Source of the DNA: JACCZR01 sp963830065 | GTDB lineage: Bacteria; Actinomycetota; Thermoleophilia; Solirubrobacterales; Thermoleophilaceae | DNA length: 64,000 nt | Reading direction: 5' to 3' | Assembly: GCA_963830065.1 (NCBI GenBank) | Contig: CAWHLA010000005.1 | Span: forward strand, 62,001 to 126,000 | Shown: piece by piece, positions 1-8,679 of the stretch | How positions within the stretch are numbered: the stretch's first letter is position 1 | Layout: the number at the start of each line of letters is the position of its first letter | Program-made: the position numbers and the translations under genes | Notes under the pieces: model-generated | Database searches by the model: none | What the model was told of the DNA's origin: nothing | What the model saw: the letters and a program-made list of their open reading frames with translations, nothing else

Positions 1-1079
1 GCGTCGAGGAGGCGGGCACCGTGGCCGGGCGCCTGTACGCGCTGTCCACCGCCGGCTCGCTGGTGGGAACGCTCCTCTCCGCGCTGCTGTTCATCCCGCT
101 GATCGGCACGCGGCGCACCTTCCTGGTCTTCGCCCTGGCCATCGCGATCATGGCCGTGCTCGGGCTGAGGCCGGTCAAGCGCTACGCGCTGGCGCCCGCC
201 GCGATCGTCGTGCTCATCGCATTGCCGGTCGGCGCGCTGAAGGCCGAGGCCAGCAGCGGCAAGGTCATCTACGAGACCGACACCGAGTACCAGTACGCCC
301 GCGTGATCGAGAGCCGGTCGGGCAAGCGCTACCTCGAGCTCAACGAGGGCCAGGCCCAGCACTCGATCTACGACCCCAAGACCGTGCTCACCGACGACGT
401 CTGGGACGGCCACCTGGTGCTGCCGTTCGCGGCGCGCTCGCAGCCGCCCAAGCGCGTCGCGATCCTCGGCAACGCGGCGGGCACCACCTCGCGCGCGTAC
501 GAGAAGTTCTTCCCCGGCACGCGGGTCGACGGCGTGGAGATCGACCCCGAGCTGTCGGAGATCGGCCGCCGCTACTTCGACATGAATAATCCCCAGCTTC
601 ACCTCTACCACGAGGACGCGCGGCCCTACCTGCGCCGGACCGACGCCCGCTACGACGTCATCTCGGTCGACGCCTACCGCCAGCCCTACATCCCCTTCTA
701 CCTGACCACGCGCGAGTTCTTCGAGCTGACGCGCGACCGCCTGACCCCCGACGGCGTGCTGGTGGTCAACGCCGGCCACCCCGAGGGCCAGGACGAGCTG
801 GAGAAGGTGCTTACGGCGACAATGGGTGAGTCGTTCCGCTACGTGGTGCGCGACCCGATCGAGCCCACCAACACTCTGATCGTCGCCTCGCGCAAGCCGC
901 TGTCCGCCCGGCACCTCCGCGCCGCTTCGGTACCGGCCGGCCTGCGCGGCACTGCCCTGAGCGCCTCGTTCCGCGTGGCCCCGCCGCTGCGAGGCGGCCG
1001 CGTCTACACCGACGACGAGGCGCCGGTCGAGTGGCTGATCGACAAGTCGATCGTCAACTACGCGGCCGGCAGCGACTGA
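1..1079 (+). CDS. Fused membrane / spermidine synthase-like protein (5' partial)
   Basis: The frame is open to the left edge (codons from base 3), so the N-terminus lies outside the window and the GTG at 21 is probably internal. About three hydrophobic segments come first (bases 60-230). A class I aminopropyltransferase/methyltransferase fold follows. The nucleotide-binding loop reads ILGNAAGTTS, then VEIDPEL, HEDAR and ISVDAY, matching the spermidine synthase core. The layout fits the fused MFS/spermidine synthase-like proteins of actinobacteria, whose substrate is mostly untested. The 3' end overlaps the convergent nitrilase gene by 22 bases. Whether it makes a polyamine cannot be told from sequence. 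Confidence 0.85.
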   Translation, partial: VEEAGTVAGRLYALSTAGSLVGTLLSALLFIPLIGTRRTFLVFALAIAIMAVLGLRPVKRYALAPAAIVVLIALPVGALKAEASSGKVIYETDTEYQYARVIESRSGKRYLELNEGQAQHSIYDPKTVLTDDVWDGHLVLPFAARSQPPKRVAILGNAAGTTSRAYEKFFPGTRVDGVEIDPELSEIGRRYFDMNNPQLHLYHEDARPYLRRTDARYDVISVDAYRQPYIPFYLTTREFFELTRDRLTPDGVLVVNAGHPEGQDELEKVLTATMGESFRYVVRDPIEPTNTLIVASRKPLSARHLRAASVPAGLRGTALSASFRVAPPLRGGRVYTDDEAPVEWLIDKSIVNYAAGSD

Positions 1080-1984
1080 CGCCGGTACCAGCGGCGCCCG
1101 TGTAGGCGCTCCACGTTCCAGGTCCAGGTGGCCACAGCGCCGCGCTCGTGCAGCCAGAAGGAATCGGGCGGCTCGGCCGCCGGCGCCTGCCGGCCCGGGG
1201 TGACCTCGGCGATCACCACGCCCTCGCCGTCGCGCCAGTGGCGCCGGGCGAGGATGGTGCCGTCGGCGTCCACCACCGCGGTGCCGCCCTCGAAGTGGCC
1301 GCGGTAGCCGACGGGCAGCGTGGGTGAGTCGCAGCTCAGCTCACCGGCGTGCGCGGCGTGGACGTACGGAGCACCGACGTACCCGGGAAAGGCCTCCACG
1401 GCGTGCCAGGCCCGGCGCGCGTTTGCGGCCTCCAGCCGCCGCGCGATCGGCTCCGGCCCCCAGTGCTCCGGGATCGACCACCAGCCCGAGCCGCCCACCG
1501 CCAGGTCGATCCGTCCGCTCAGCCTGCGGACGGTCTGCGTGCGCATCAGCTCCCAGCACAGCGCCACCCCGAAGCTCAGGCCGTCGGACTCGATCACGCC
1601 GTCGTCGTGGCCGCCGACGTAGAAGCTGTTCTCCCACATCGTGGGAAGGTCCTTGTCGTGGCGCCCGGCCACCTCTCCGTCCGGCTTGGACAGCAGGAAC
1701 GCGTTGCGGACGTCGCCGTCGGCGTCGCGACAGAGGAAGGAGCCGCCCACCCAGGCGCCATGGCGCCGCGCGAGGCGGCTGAGCAGGTCGGTGGCCGCTC
1801 CGTCGGGCGGGAGCGCTCGCTCGACCAGCTCGGGGACGAAGCCGATGCCGGTGGAGAAGAACTCCGGCAGCACGATCAGGTCCGCTCCTTCGGCGCCGGC
1901 ACGCTCGCCCAGGCGCTCGCAGGCGGCGAGGTTGAAGTCGACGTCGGCCACCCGGGCCTCGAGCTGCACCGCCGCCGCACGCAC
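1058..1984 (-). CDS. Carbon-nitrogen hydrolase (nitrilase superfamily)
   Basis: The 308-residue protein carries the superfamily catalytic triad: Glu41 in LPEFF, Lys111 in RHDKDLP and Cys143 in ALCWELM. These enzymes cleave amide or nitrile C-N bonds through a cysteine thioester; the substrate here is unknown. I chose the GTG at 1984 because it begins the conserved RAAAVQL strand. Longer forms of this frame would run into the divergent acyl-CoA ligase gene. It lies 54 bases from that gene and may share a promoter region with it. A second, different nitrilase-family gene sits at 39549. Confidence 0.85.
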   Translation of the reverse strand: MRAAAVQLEARVADVDFNLAACERLGERAGAEGADLIVLPEFFSTGIGFVPELVERALPPDGAATDLLSRLARRHGAWVGGSFLCRDADGDVRNAFLLSKPDGEVAGRHDKDLPTMWENSFYVGGHDDGVIESDGLSFGVALCWELMRTQTVRRLSGRIDLAVGGSGWWSIPEHWGPEPIARRLEAANARRAWHAVEAFPGYVGAPYVHAAHAGELSCDSPTLPVGYRGHFEGGTAVVDADGTILARRHWRDGEGVVIAEVTPGRQAPAAEPPDSFWLHERGAVATWTWNVERLHGRRWYRRQSLPAA

Positions 1985-2038
1985 CGCGGGATTGTCCCAC
2001 CCAGCGGAATGGGTACGGTCCGGTCGAGGAGGAAAACG

Positions 2039-3643
2039 ATGAGCTTTCGCAAGTACGAGCTGGGCAGCTACGAGGACATGGTGGCCAACCACTCCTGGGA
2101 CGTGCCCGAGCGCTACAACATCGCCGAGGACGTGTGCGACAAGCACGACCGCGACCGGCTGGCGATGGTCTGGGAGGACTACAACGGCACCGAGCGGCGC
2201 GTGACCTTCGGCGAGCTGCAGGACCTCTCCAACAAGTTCGCCAACGTCCTGGAGGCCGAGGGAGTCGAGCGCGAGGATCGGGTGGCCACGCTGCTGCCCT
2301 CGCTGCCCGAGACCGCCGCGGTCTTCATCGGCACCTACAAGAGCGGGGCGATCCTGCTGTCGATGTCAGTCCTCTACGGCGACGAGGGCATCGAGCACCG
2401 CCTACGTGACTCGGGAGCAAAGGTGCTGGTGACCGACTCCGAGAACGTGGACCGGATTCCCAAGGGGATCGTCGAGACGGTCCTGGTGATGGGCGACGGC
2501 TTCGAGGAGAAGATGGAGAACGCCTCGGCCGAGTACGAGAGGGTCGACACCGCTGCCGAGGACCCGGCCCAGCTCTACTACTCGTCGGGCACCACCGGCA
2601 AGGCCAAGGGCATCCTGCACGCGCACCGCTACCTGCTCGCCCACGAGGAGTTCGAGTTCTGCCACGACGTGCGCGACGGCGAGCTCTTCCACGGCATGGG
2701 CGAGTGGGCCTGGGCCGCGGGGATCTGCCCGCTGCTGGGGCCGTGGCGCTACGGCTGCGTGGCCCTTGTGTTCGCCCGCAAGGGCGGCTTCGACCCAGAC
2801 GAGCAGCTTCGCTTCCTGTCCAAGCACGGCGTGCAGAACATGTTCACCACGCCCACCGCGCTGCGCGCGATGACCGGCGTCGAGGAAGCGGGCAAGCAGT
2901 ACCCGCTGTCCGAGCTGCGCGTCGTGTGCTCGGCGGGCGAGCCGCTGAACCCCGAGGTGATCCGCTGGTTCCGCGACCAGTACGGCCTCACCGTGCTCGA
3001 CTACTACGGGCTCACCGAGAGCTACCCGCTGTGCGGCAACTTCCCCGGCCTCCAGGTCCGCGAGGGCTCCATGGGCCGGCCCATGCCCGGCTGGGAGGTG
3101 AAGCTGCTCGACGAGGACGAGAACGAGGTGGAGGTGGGCGAGCGCGGCGAGATCTGCCTGAAGGCCCGCTCCAACCCGCACTACCCGATCGGCTACTGGA
3201 ACCGCCCGGAGGACACCGAGGAGGAGTTCGGCGGCGAGTGGTTCCACACCAAGGACGCCGCCCAGCTCGATGAGGACGGCTACGTCTGGTACGCCGGCCG
3301 CGCCGACGACGTGATCATCTCTGCCGGCTACCGCATCGGCCCGTTCGAGGTGGAGTCGGCCTGCGTGGAGCACCCCGCGGTGAAGGAGGCCGCGGCGGTC
3401 GCGTCACCCGACCCCAAGCGCGGCGACATCGTCAAGGCGTTCATCCTGCTCTCCGCCGGCCACGAGCCCAGCGACGAGCTGGCCGACGAGATCAAGAAGT
3501 TCGTCCGCGATCGCCACTCGCGCTACGCGTACCCGCGTGAGGTCGAGTTCGTGGACGACCTGCCCAAGACTCTCACGGGCAAGATCCGCCGGGTCGAGCT
3601 GCGCGAGGCCGAGCGGGAGAAGAAGCAGGCTGCCGCGACCTAG
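2039..3643 (+). CDS. AMP-forming acyl-CoA synthetase, medium-chain-like
   Basis: The 534-residue protein is an ANL-superfamily enzyme activating a carboxylic acid to acyl-CoA via an acyl-adenylate. Visible motifs are the P-loop YYSSGTTGKAKG near residue 180, YYGLTES near 321, YAGRADDVIISAGYRIGP near 417 and KTLTGKIRRVEL near 510, with the catalytic lysine. HGMGEWAWAAG and the PFEVES stretch resemble acetyl/medium-chain (ACSM-type) ligases rather than FadD. The start is ATG at 2039 behind a clear GGAGGA ribosome-binding site. A TACGGT -10-like hexamer lies at 2014-2019. It would feed acyl-CoA to the many dehydrogenase and hydratase genes in this window. The exact substrate is unknown. Confidence 0.9.
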   Translation: MSFRKYELGSYEDMVANHSWDVPERYNIAEDVCDKHDRDRLAMVWEDYNGTERRVTFGELQDLSNKFANVLEAEGVEREDRVATLLPSLPETAAVFIGTYKSGAILLSMSVLYGDEGIEHRLRDSGAKVLVTDSENVDRIPKGIVETVLVMGDGFEEKMENASAEYERVDTAAEDPAQLYYSSGTTGKAKGILHAHRYLLAHEEFEFCHDVRDGELFHGMGEWAWAAGICPLLGPWRYGCVALVFARKGGFDPDEQLRFLSKHGVQNMFTTPTALRAMTGVEEAGKQYPLSELRVVCSAGEPLNPEVIRWFRDQYGLTVLDYYGLTESYPLCGNFPGLQVREGSMGRPMPGWEVKLLDEDENEVEVGERGEICLKARSNPHYPIGYWNRPEDTEEEFGGEWFHTKDAAQLDEDGYVWYAGRADDVIISAGYRIGPFEVESACVEHPAVKEAAAVASPDPKRGDIVKAFILLSAGHEPSDELADEIKKFVRDRHSRYAYPREVEFVDDLPKTLTGKIRRVELREAEREKKQAAAT

Positions 3644-3858
3644 CCCGTGCCGGCCTCGGCCCGCGTAGGCCGCCTAAAGAGCGACGAAGGAGGCGTGGGT
3701 GTCAGGGGCGCGCCGCGCCGCCGACAGGCGACGCCAGGCACAGTCGCCCGGGGGGCAACCCGCACACCCGTGCGCAAGAAGTCCTCAGGCGACTGCGGAG
3801 TTTCTCGGTGGGGTGCCCGCGTGCCGGTTCCCCGCTCGCCCGCTAGCCGCGCGCCCGC
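3644..3858. other. Convergent intergenic region with inverted repeats
   Basis: This 215-base stretch lies between two convergent genes and shows no convincing reading frame. It contains TAGGCCGCCTA at 3666-3676. It also has an 8-bp inverted repeat, CAGTCGCC at 3741-3748 and GGCGACTG at 3788-3795, enclosing a small CGCAC/GTGCG hairpin. It may be a bidirectional terminator without a U-tract or an unrecognised structured RNA. No known RNA family is recognised. Confidence 0.4.
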
Positions 3859-4287
3859 TCAGAGCAGCGGTAACAGTGGGATGTCGTAGAAGACCGCCCA
3901 CAGGACGAAGGCGGTGATCAGGATCGCTGCGATCAGCCCCGACACCACCTTCTCGGCCGTCGAGGAGCGCTCGACCCGGTCCTTCGCCTTGTCGGACCAG
4001 ATGATCACCTTCTCCAACAGGCGCTCGGCGGGCTCGAACTCGAGTGCCAGCAGGCCGAGCCCCAGCAGGATCACCACGAAGCCCGGGCCGGGAACGCCGG
4101 GCCCGCTGAGCACGATGCCGGCGAGCACCAGCACCACGCCGACGACCACCGTGCCCACGCGGTAGGCGATGTGCCGCTCCTTATGGCGCTCCTTGCGCTC
4201 CTGGAGCTTCTTGAGCATCTCCGGCATGTCCTCGCGCGAGGCGTAGTCCGGCGGGGTCTTCTTCGCGGGCTCCTCCTGAGTGCTCAT
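3859..4287 (-). CDS. PGPGW-family small membrane protein
   Basis: The 142-residue protein has a charged N-terminus rich in Lys, Arg, Glu and His (residues 20-40), then three hydrophobic segments near 43-60, 70-82 and 112-132. The signature PGPGF at 66-70, followed by a GLGLLALEFE stretch, matches the PGPGW (TIGR02611-like) family of unknown function. Its ATG overlaps the bioD stop codon by four bases, so it is translated as the last gene of the biotin operon. A role in biotin metabolism is not implied by the family. Longer open frames continue upstream, but only by running through bioD. Confidence 0.8.
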   Translation of the reverse strand: MSTQEEPAKKTPPDYASREDMPEMLKKLQERKERHKERHIAYRVGTVVVGVVLVLAGIVLSGPGVPGPGFVVILLGLGLLALEFEPAERLLEKVIIWSDKAKDRVERSSTAEKVVSGLIAAILITAFVLWAVFYDIPLLPLL

Positions 4288-4934
4288 CGCGAGGAAGTGT
4301 GACGTAGCCACTCGTCGAGCGGGAGCGATGCGCCGGCCTCGGCCAGGCGATCGGGAGTGGTCTTCCGCAACACGTGCACGGGGAGCCCGGCGAGGCGCTC
4401 GACGGTGGTGCGGTTGGACTGGTGCACCGTCCCCGGCCGCGCGGGCCAGGGGGTCAGGACCACGCCGAGCACCTCGAGCCCCGCGTCGCGGGCGGCGCCG
4501 ACCGTGAGCAGGGTGTGGTTGATGGTCCCCAGGCCGGGGCGGGCCACCACGATCAGCGGCAGGCCCAGCTGCCGGCAGAAGTCGCGAACCGAGAAGCCGG
4601 CCGTCAGGGGCACCATGAGGCCGCCGACTCCCTCGACGATCAGGGTGTCCGCAGTGGGGGGGTCGAGCTGGGCCGGGTCGAGCTCGCCCGCCAGGTGGGG
4701 CGACGCCGGCAGCCCGAAGCGGTAGGGCGAGACCTCCTCGGGCGTCTGCCCGGTGACCGAGGCCAGCAGCTCGTGGTCGTGCGGCCACTGGCCCGGGTCC
4801 TCGTCCAGGCCGGTGACCGCGGGCTTGAACGCGGCCACGTTGTCCCCTCGCGCCACCAGCGCCGCGCACACCGCGGCCGACACGACGGTCTTGCCGACGC
4901 CGGTGTCGGTGCCGGTTACGAACAGCCCGCGCAA
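4284..4934 (-). CDS. bioD: ATP-dependent dethiobiotin synthetase
   Basis: BioD closes the ureido ring of 7,8-diaminopelargonate with CO2 and ATP to give dethiobiotin. The 216-residue length is normal. The P-loop GTDTGVGKT spans residues 8-16, the substrate lysine lies in FKPAVTG (Lys37), and VEGVGGLMVPL follows near residue 98. It starts ten bases after bioF and overlaps the PGPGW gene by four, so translation is probably coupled. The diaminopelargonate aminotransferase BioA needed between BioF and BioD is not in this window. Confidence 0.95.
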   Translation of the reverse strand: MRGLFVTGTDTGVGKTVVSAAVCAALVARGDNVAAFKPAVTGLDEDPGQWPHDHELLASVTGQTPEEVSPYRFGLPASPHLAGELDPAQLDPPTADTLIVEGVGGLMVPLTAGFSVRDFCRQLGLPLIVVARPGLGTINHTLLTVGAARDAGLEVLGVVLTPWPARPGTVHQSNRTTVERLAGLPVHVLRKTTPDRLAEAGASLPLDEWLRHTSSR

Positions 4935-4944
4935 GCGCGGGAGG

Positions 4945-6162
4945 TTAGGCGGCGTCGGCCAGGTGGTCGAAGATGCCGGTCCGCGGGGCCGGCGGCGAGA
5001 CGACCGGCGCGCTGGACACCGCCCCGGCCAGGGTCCGCGCCGCTTCCCGCAGCTCGGACTTCGTGTGGGAGGCCATCACCGCCAGCCGCAGCCGCGAGGT
5101 GCCGTCGGGCACGGTGGGCGGCCGGATGGCCTGGGCGAACACGCCCTCGGTCAGCGCGGTCTCGGCGGCCTGCACGGCGGCTTCGGGGCCTCCGATGACG
5201 AGAGGCACGATCGGCGTGTCCTCCCCCGGAGCGGAGAGCCCCTCAGCCCGAAGTGCTTCGCGCAGTACGCGGGCGTTTCGTTGAAGCTTCTCCACGCGTC
5301 GCGGCTGCTCGCGCAGCAGCTCGAGCCCGGCCATGGCGGCGCCCACCGCCGGTGGCGGTAGAGCGGTGGAGAAGATGAGCGAGCGGGCGGTGTTCACGAG
5401 GTAATGCGCCATGCGCTTCTCGCAGCACACGTAGGCCCCGTAAGAGCCGAGGGCCTTGCTCAGCGTTCCGATGGTCACGTCGACCGCTTCCTCGACTCCC
5501 GCGGCGGCGGCCGCGCCGCGCCCGTCGGGTCCGATCGTGCCCAAGCCGTGCGCCTCGTCGACCACCAGTAGGGCGCCGAAGCGCTGCGCCAGCTCGGCGA
5601 TCTCGGCCAGCGGGGCGACGTCGCCGTCCATGGAGAACACGCCGTCGGTGACGATGACCTTGCCGCGCTCGCCGGCCTGGCGCAGGCCCCAGGCGAGCTG
5701 CTCCACGTCGGCGTGGTCGTAGACGAAGCTCTCGGCACCCGACAGCCGGCAGCCGTCGATGATGCTCGCGTGGTTGAGGCGGTCGGAGAACACGACGTCG
5801 TCCTCGCGGGCCAGCGCGGACACCACGCCGAGGTTGGCCAGGTAGCCCGAGCCGAACAGCAGCGCGGCCTCGGAGCCCTCGAAGTCGGACAACCGCTCCT
5901 CGAGGCGGCGGTGGATGCGCATGGTGCCCGACACCAGCCGCGACGCTCCGGCGCCCGCGCCGTAGCGCAGCGCCGCCTCGGCGGCGGCCTCGCGCACCCG
6001 CGGGTGATCGGCGAGGCCGAGGTAGTTGTTCGAGCACAGCAGCAGGACGGGCTGGCCGTCGAGCAGCACCCGCGGGCCCTGCGGCCCGGAGATCAGACGC
6101 ATCCGGCGCATGAGCCCGCGGTCGCGGATCTCATCCAGCCGGCGGTCGATCTCGTCGATCAC
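4945..6162 (-). CDS. bioF: 8-amino-7-oxononanoate synthase
   Basis: BioF is a PLP enzyme that condenses pimeloyl-thioester with L-alanine, the first step of the biotin ring pathway. The 405-residue chain shows the alpha-oxoamine synthase motifs: SNNYLGLADHP near 44, DEAHGLG at 202-208, and TLSKALGSYG with the likely PLP lysine at 236. Its ATG overlaps the bioB stop by four bases. The close relative 2-amino-3-ketobutyrate ligase is possible from sequence alone, but the position between bioB and bioD settles the call. Confidence 0.93.
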   Translation of the reverse strand: MIDEIDRRLDEIRDRGLMRRMRLISGPQGPRVLLDGQPVLLLCSNNYLGLADHPRVREAAAEAALRYGAGAGASRLVSGTMRIHRRLEERLSDFEGSEAALLFGSGYLANLGVVSALAREDDVVFSDRLNHASIIDGCRLSGAESFVYDHADVEQLAWGLRQAGERGKVIVTDGVFSMDGDVAPLAEIAELAQRFGALLVVDEAHGLGTIGPDGRGAAAAAGVEEAVDVTIGTLSKALGSYGAYVCCEKRMAHYLVNTARSLIFSTALPPPAVGAAMAGLELLREQPRRVEKLQRNARVLREALRAEGLSAPGEDTPIVPLVIGGPEAAVQAAETALTEGVFAQAIRPPTVPDGTSRLRLAVMASHTKSELREAARTLAGAVSSAPVVSPPAPRTGIFDHLADAA

Positions 6163-7304
6163 GCCGCCTCGCGGGGCTCCACTTGGACGACTTCAGGGCG
6201 CGGCGGCACCTTGCCCTTCTTGATCCGCCGCAGCTGGCGCTCGGGGTTCCAGAAGTTGGCCTCCTCCTGGTGGTCGATCAGATCGTCCACCGGCGTGCGG
6301 GGCGCGTCGCCCTCCAACCAGCCCGAGCGGTTGTCGGGCCGGGGGTTGGCGCCGTTGTCCTCCTGGCGCGCCACGTTGAGCCCCAGCTCCTCGAACATGG
6401 CACGGTCGTCCTCGGGCTCGGAGCCCAGCGTGGTGAGGAAGTTGCCCATCATCACGCCGTTGAGGCCGGCCTTGACCGCGAGCGGCTGCAGCTCGCCCAG
6501 GTTCTCGACCCGGCCGCCGCAGAGGCGGAACAGCGCGGCGGGGAGGATCAGCCGGAAGATCGCGATCCACTTCACGGCCTCCCACGGGTCCATGTGCTCG
6601 CGGTCGCCGAACTTGGTGCCCGAGCGGGGGTTGAGCAGGTTGATCGGGACGCTCGTCGGGTCGATCTTCGACAGTTCGAAGGCCATCTCCACCCGCTGCT
6701 CGCGCGTCTCACCGAGGTTGAGGATCCCGCCCACGCAGGTCTCCAGGCCGGCCTCTCGGACCGCGTCGATCGTGCGCAGCCTGCCCTCGTAGCGCACCGT
6801 GGTGGAGACCTCGGGGTAGTAGCTCTCGGCCGTCTCGACGTTGTGATGCACGCGCTGGATGCCGGCCTCGCGCAGTGACTTCGCGCGGTCGGCGGACAGG
6901 TGGCCGACGGAGGCGCAGCGCTTGAGGTTGGTGTGCTCGGACACCAGCTTCGCCCCCTCGAGCACGTTGGAGAAGTCGCGCTTCGACAGCCCCTGGCCCT
7001 GGGTGACCATGCAGAAGCGGTGCGCGCCTGCGGCCTCGGCCGCCTGGGCGTGCTCGAGGATCTGCTCGGGGCTCATCATCGCGTGCATCGGCGTGTCGGC
7101 CTCGGCGTAGCGGGACTGGGCGCAGAAGCCGCAGTCCTCGGCGCATCCGCCGGACTTGGCGTTGACCAGCGAGCACATGTCGGTGGAGTCACCGAAGTTC
7201 TCCTGCCGGGCCTGCCAAGCGCGCTCGACGAGAGCCTCTATCTCGCCGTGATCCTCGATCTCCCCGAGGGCCCGGGCCTCGCTGGGACTGATGAGCGGTG
7301 GCAC
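6159..7304 (-). CDS. bioB: Biotin synthase (radical SAM)
   Basis: BioB inserts sulfur into dethiobiotin using a radical-SAM [4Fe-4S] cluster and a sacrificial Fe-S cluster. The cluster motif CAEDCGFC is clear. With the GTG at 7304 its cysteines fall at residues 54, 58 and 61, close to the classical enzyme, so I prefer this start over in-frame GTG 7343 or ATG 7358. The last of these would touch the divergent gene. ESYYPEVSTT, CVGGILNLGE and NLLNPRSGT are typical of the family. It is the first gene of a bioB-bioF-bioD-PGPGW operon. No BirA-type operator was recognised upstream. Confidence 0.93.
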   Translation of the reverse strand: MPPLISPSEARALGEIEDHGEIEALVERAWQARQENFGDSTDMCSLVNAKSGGCAEDCGFCAQSRYAEADTPMHAMMSPEQILEHAQAAEAAGAHRFCMVTQGQGLSKRDFSNVLEGAKLVSEHTNLKRCASVGHLSADRAKSLREAGIQRVHHNVETAESYYPEVSTTVRYEGRLRTIDAVREAGLETCVGGILNLGETREQRVEMAFELSKIDPTSVPINLLNPRSGTKFGDREHMDPWEAVKWIAIFRLILPAALFRLCGGRVENLGELQPLAVKAGLNGVMMGNFLTTLGSEPEDDRAMFEELGLNVARQEDNGANPRPDNRSGWLEGDAPRTPVDDLIDHQEEANFWNPERQLRRIKKGKVPPRPEVVQVEPREAA

Positions 7305-7356
7305 CAGCGACCAAGGTAGGTCCGAGCCCGGACGGAGAGGCACCTCCGCTGACAGC

Positions 7357-8670
7357 ATGGCGCCGGTGAATCGCCGGGCGTTCCTCGTGCTGGGCGGAGC
7401 GACCGTGCTCGCCATCGCCTGTCGGCTGGCCGGCGTGGGCGATCGGCTCAGCGCCGACGAGGGCTACTCGTGGCTCGTCGCCTCGGCCCCGGGAGCCGAG
7501 GTCTTCTTCGACCGTCTCGCCGCCTACGAGAACTCGCCGCCGCTGCTCTATCTGCTGCTGGCGCCGCTGCCGCTGGACTCCGACGAGGTGTGGCTGCGCC
7601 TGCCGGCGCTGATCGCCGGCGTGCTGACGGTGCCCGCGTTGTGGGCCGCGGTTCGCCCGCTGCTGGGGCAGCGCGCGGCGGGCCTGGCGGCACTCGGGCT
7701 GGCGGTGGCCCCCTACCACGTGTCCTTCTCCAACTACTCGCGCGGGTTCACGCTGGCGACGTTCGGGGTCGTGCTCTGCCTGTGGGCCGCGGCCGAGCTG
7801 GCCACCGGCGGCCGCCGGCGCTGGTGGTGGCTGTGGGCCGGCGGGGTCGCGGTGGCGGTTCTCTCCCAGTACAACGCGATCCTGTTCCTGATCCCGCTGC
7901 TGGCGGCCCTGGTGCTCACGCGGGCGCGTCCGCCGCGCGAGACGCTCGGCCTCGGGCTCGCGCCGCTGGTCGTGCTGCTCCTGTGGCTCCCGGGGATCCT
8001 GCGCTCGGCCGACGCCGAGGGGATCACGAAGGTCGCGCCGATCTATCCGGCCGACCCGGTCGATGCCCTCGTCCCCCTCTTCTTCGGAGAGCACGGCGTC
8101 AGGGCCGGGGCTCTCCAGCTCGTCGTGGTGGTTGCGGCGCTCGCGGGCGCGGCGCTGCTGGCGCGCCGCCGTTCGCCGGATGCCGTGCTGCTCTTCGGCG
8201 GCACGCTGGCCGCCGCCGCCGGGTTGTCGCTGCTGGTGGCGCTCGCGGGCCCCGACGTGTTCGCCGCCCGCTACCTCACGCCCCTGATCCCGCTCGCCGC
8301 CGCTCTGCTCGCCGGCGGTGTGAGCGCGCTGCCTTGGCGCCCCGCCGTCCCCGCCACCGCCGTGGCTCTGGTGCTGCTCGGGGTCGCGGTGATCGCGCAG
8401 CGCAGCGGCCGCGAGCTGGAGCCCGACTACCCACGCGTGGCCGCCGCCCAGGCGCCCCGCACCGTGCTCACCAACAGCGCGGTGGTGGCCTACTACCTCC
8501 GCCTGCCGCCGAGCGCGCTGGACCGCCCGTTCGGCCTCGGGCCGGGGCGCGAGGGCCACACGCAGCGGCCCTACGCCGTCATCGACGACACCGCCGTGGC
8601 CGGCGGCGCCCGGCCCGGCCCGGGTCAGGCGCGACGGGTCGGCAGGATCGTCATTCGCCGGGTCGGGTAG
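7357..8670 (+). CDS. GT39/ArnT-like membrane glycosyltransferase
   Basis: The 437-residue polytopic protein has about ten hydrophobic segments. The acidic pair in LSADEGYSW (Asp34-Glu35) follows the first segment and is the hallmark of GT-C glycosyltransferases of the PMT/ArnT type, which use polyprenyl-phosphate sugars outside the membrane. YENSPPLLY and YSRGFTLATF also fit bacterial GT39 proteins. I chose ATG 7357, 52 bases from the divergent bioB start. The acceptor (protein, lipid or wall polymer) is unknown. It is followed ten bases later by the unknown gene at 8680. Confidence 0.8.
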   Translation: MAPVNRRAFLVLGGATVLAIACRLAGVGDRLSADEGYSWLVASAPGAEVFFDRLAAYENSPPLLYLLLAPLPLDSDEVWLRLPALIAGVLTVPALWAAVRPLLGQRAAGLAALGLAVAPYHVSFSNYSRGFTLATFGVVLCLWAAAELATGGRRRWWWLWAGGVAVAVLSQYNAILFLIPLLAALVLTRARPPRETLGLGLAPLVVLLLWLPGILRSADAEGITKVAPIYPADPVDALVPLFFGEHGVRAGALQLVVVVAALAGAALLARRRSPDAVLLFGGTLAAAAGLSLLVALAGPDVFAARYLTPLIPLAAALLAGGVSALPWRPAVPATAVALVLLGVAVIAQRSGRELEPDYPRVAAAQAPRTVLTNSAVVAYYLRLPPSALDRPFGLGPGREGHTQRPYAVIDDTAVAGGARPGPGQARRVGRIVIRRVG

Positions 8671-8679
8671 ACAGAGGCC

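Noticed and set aside
3647..3889. Small plus-strand frame after the acyl-CoA ligase
   Set aside because: It has no ribosome-binding site or family match and is Arg/Pro-rich; treated as intergenic.
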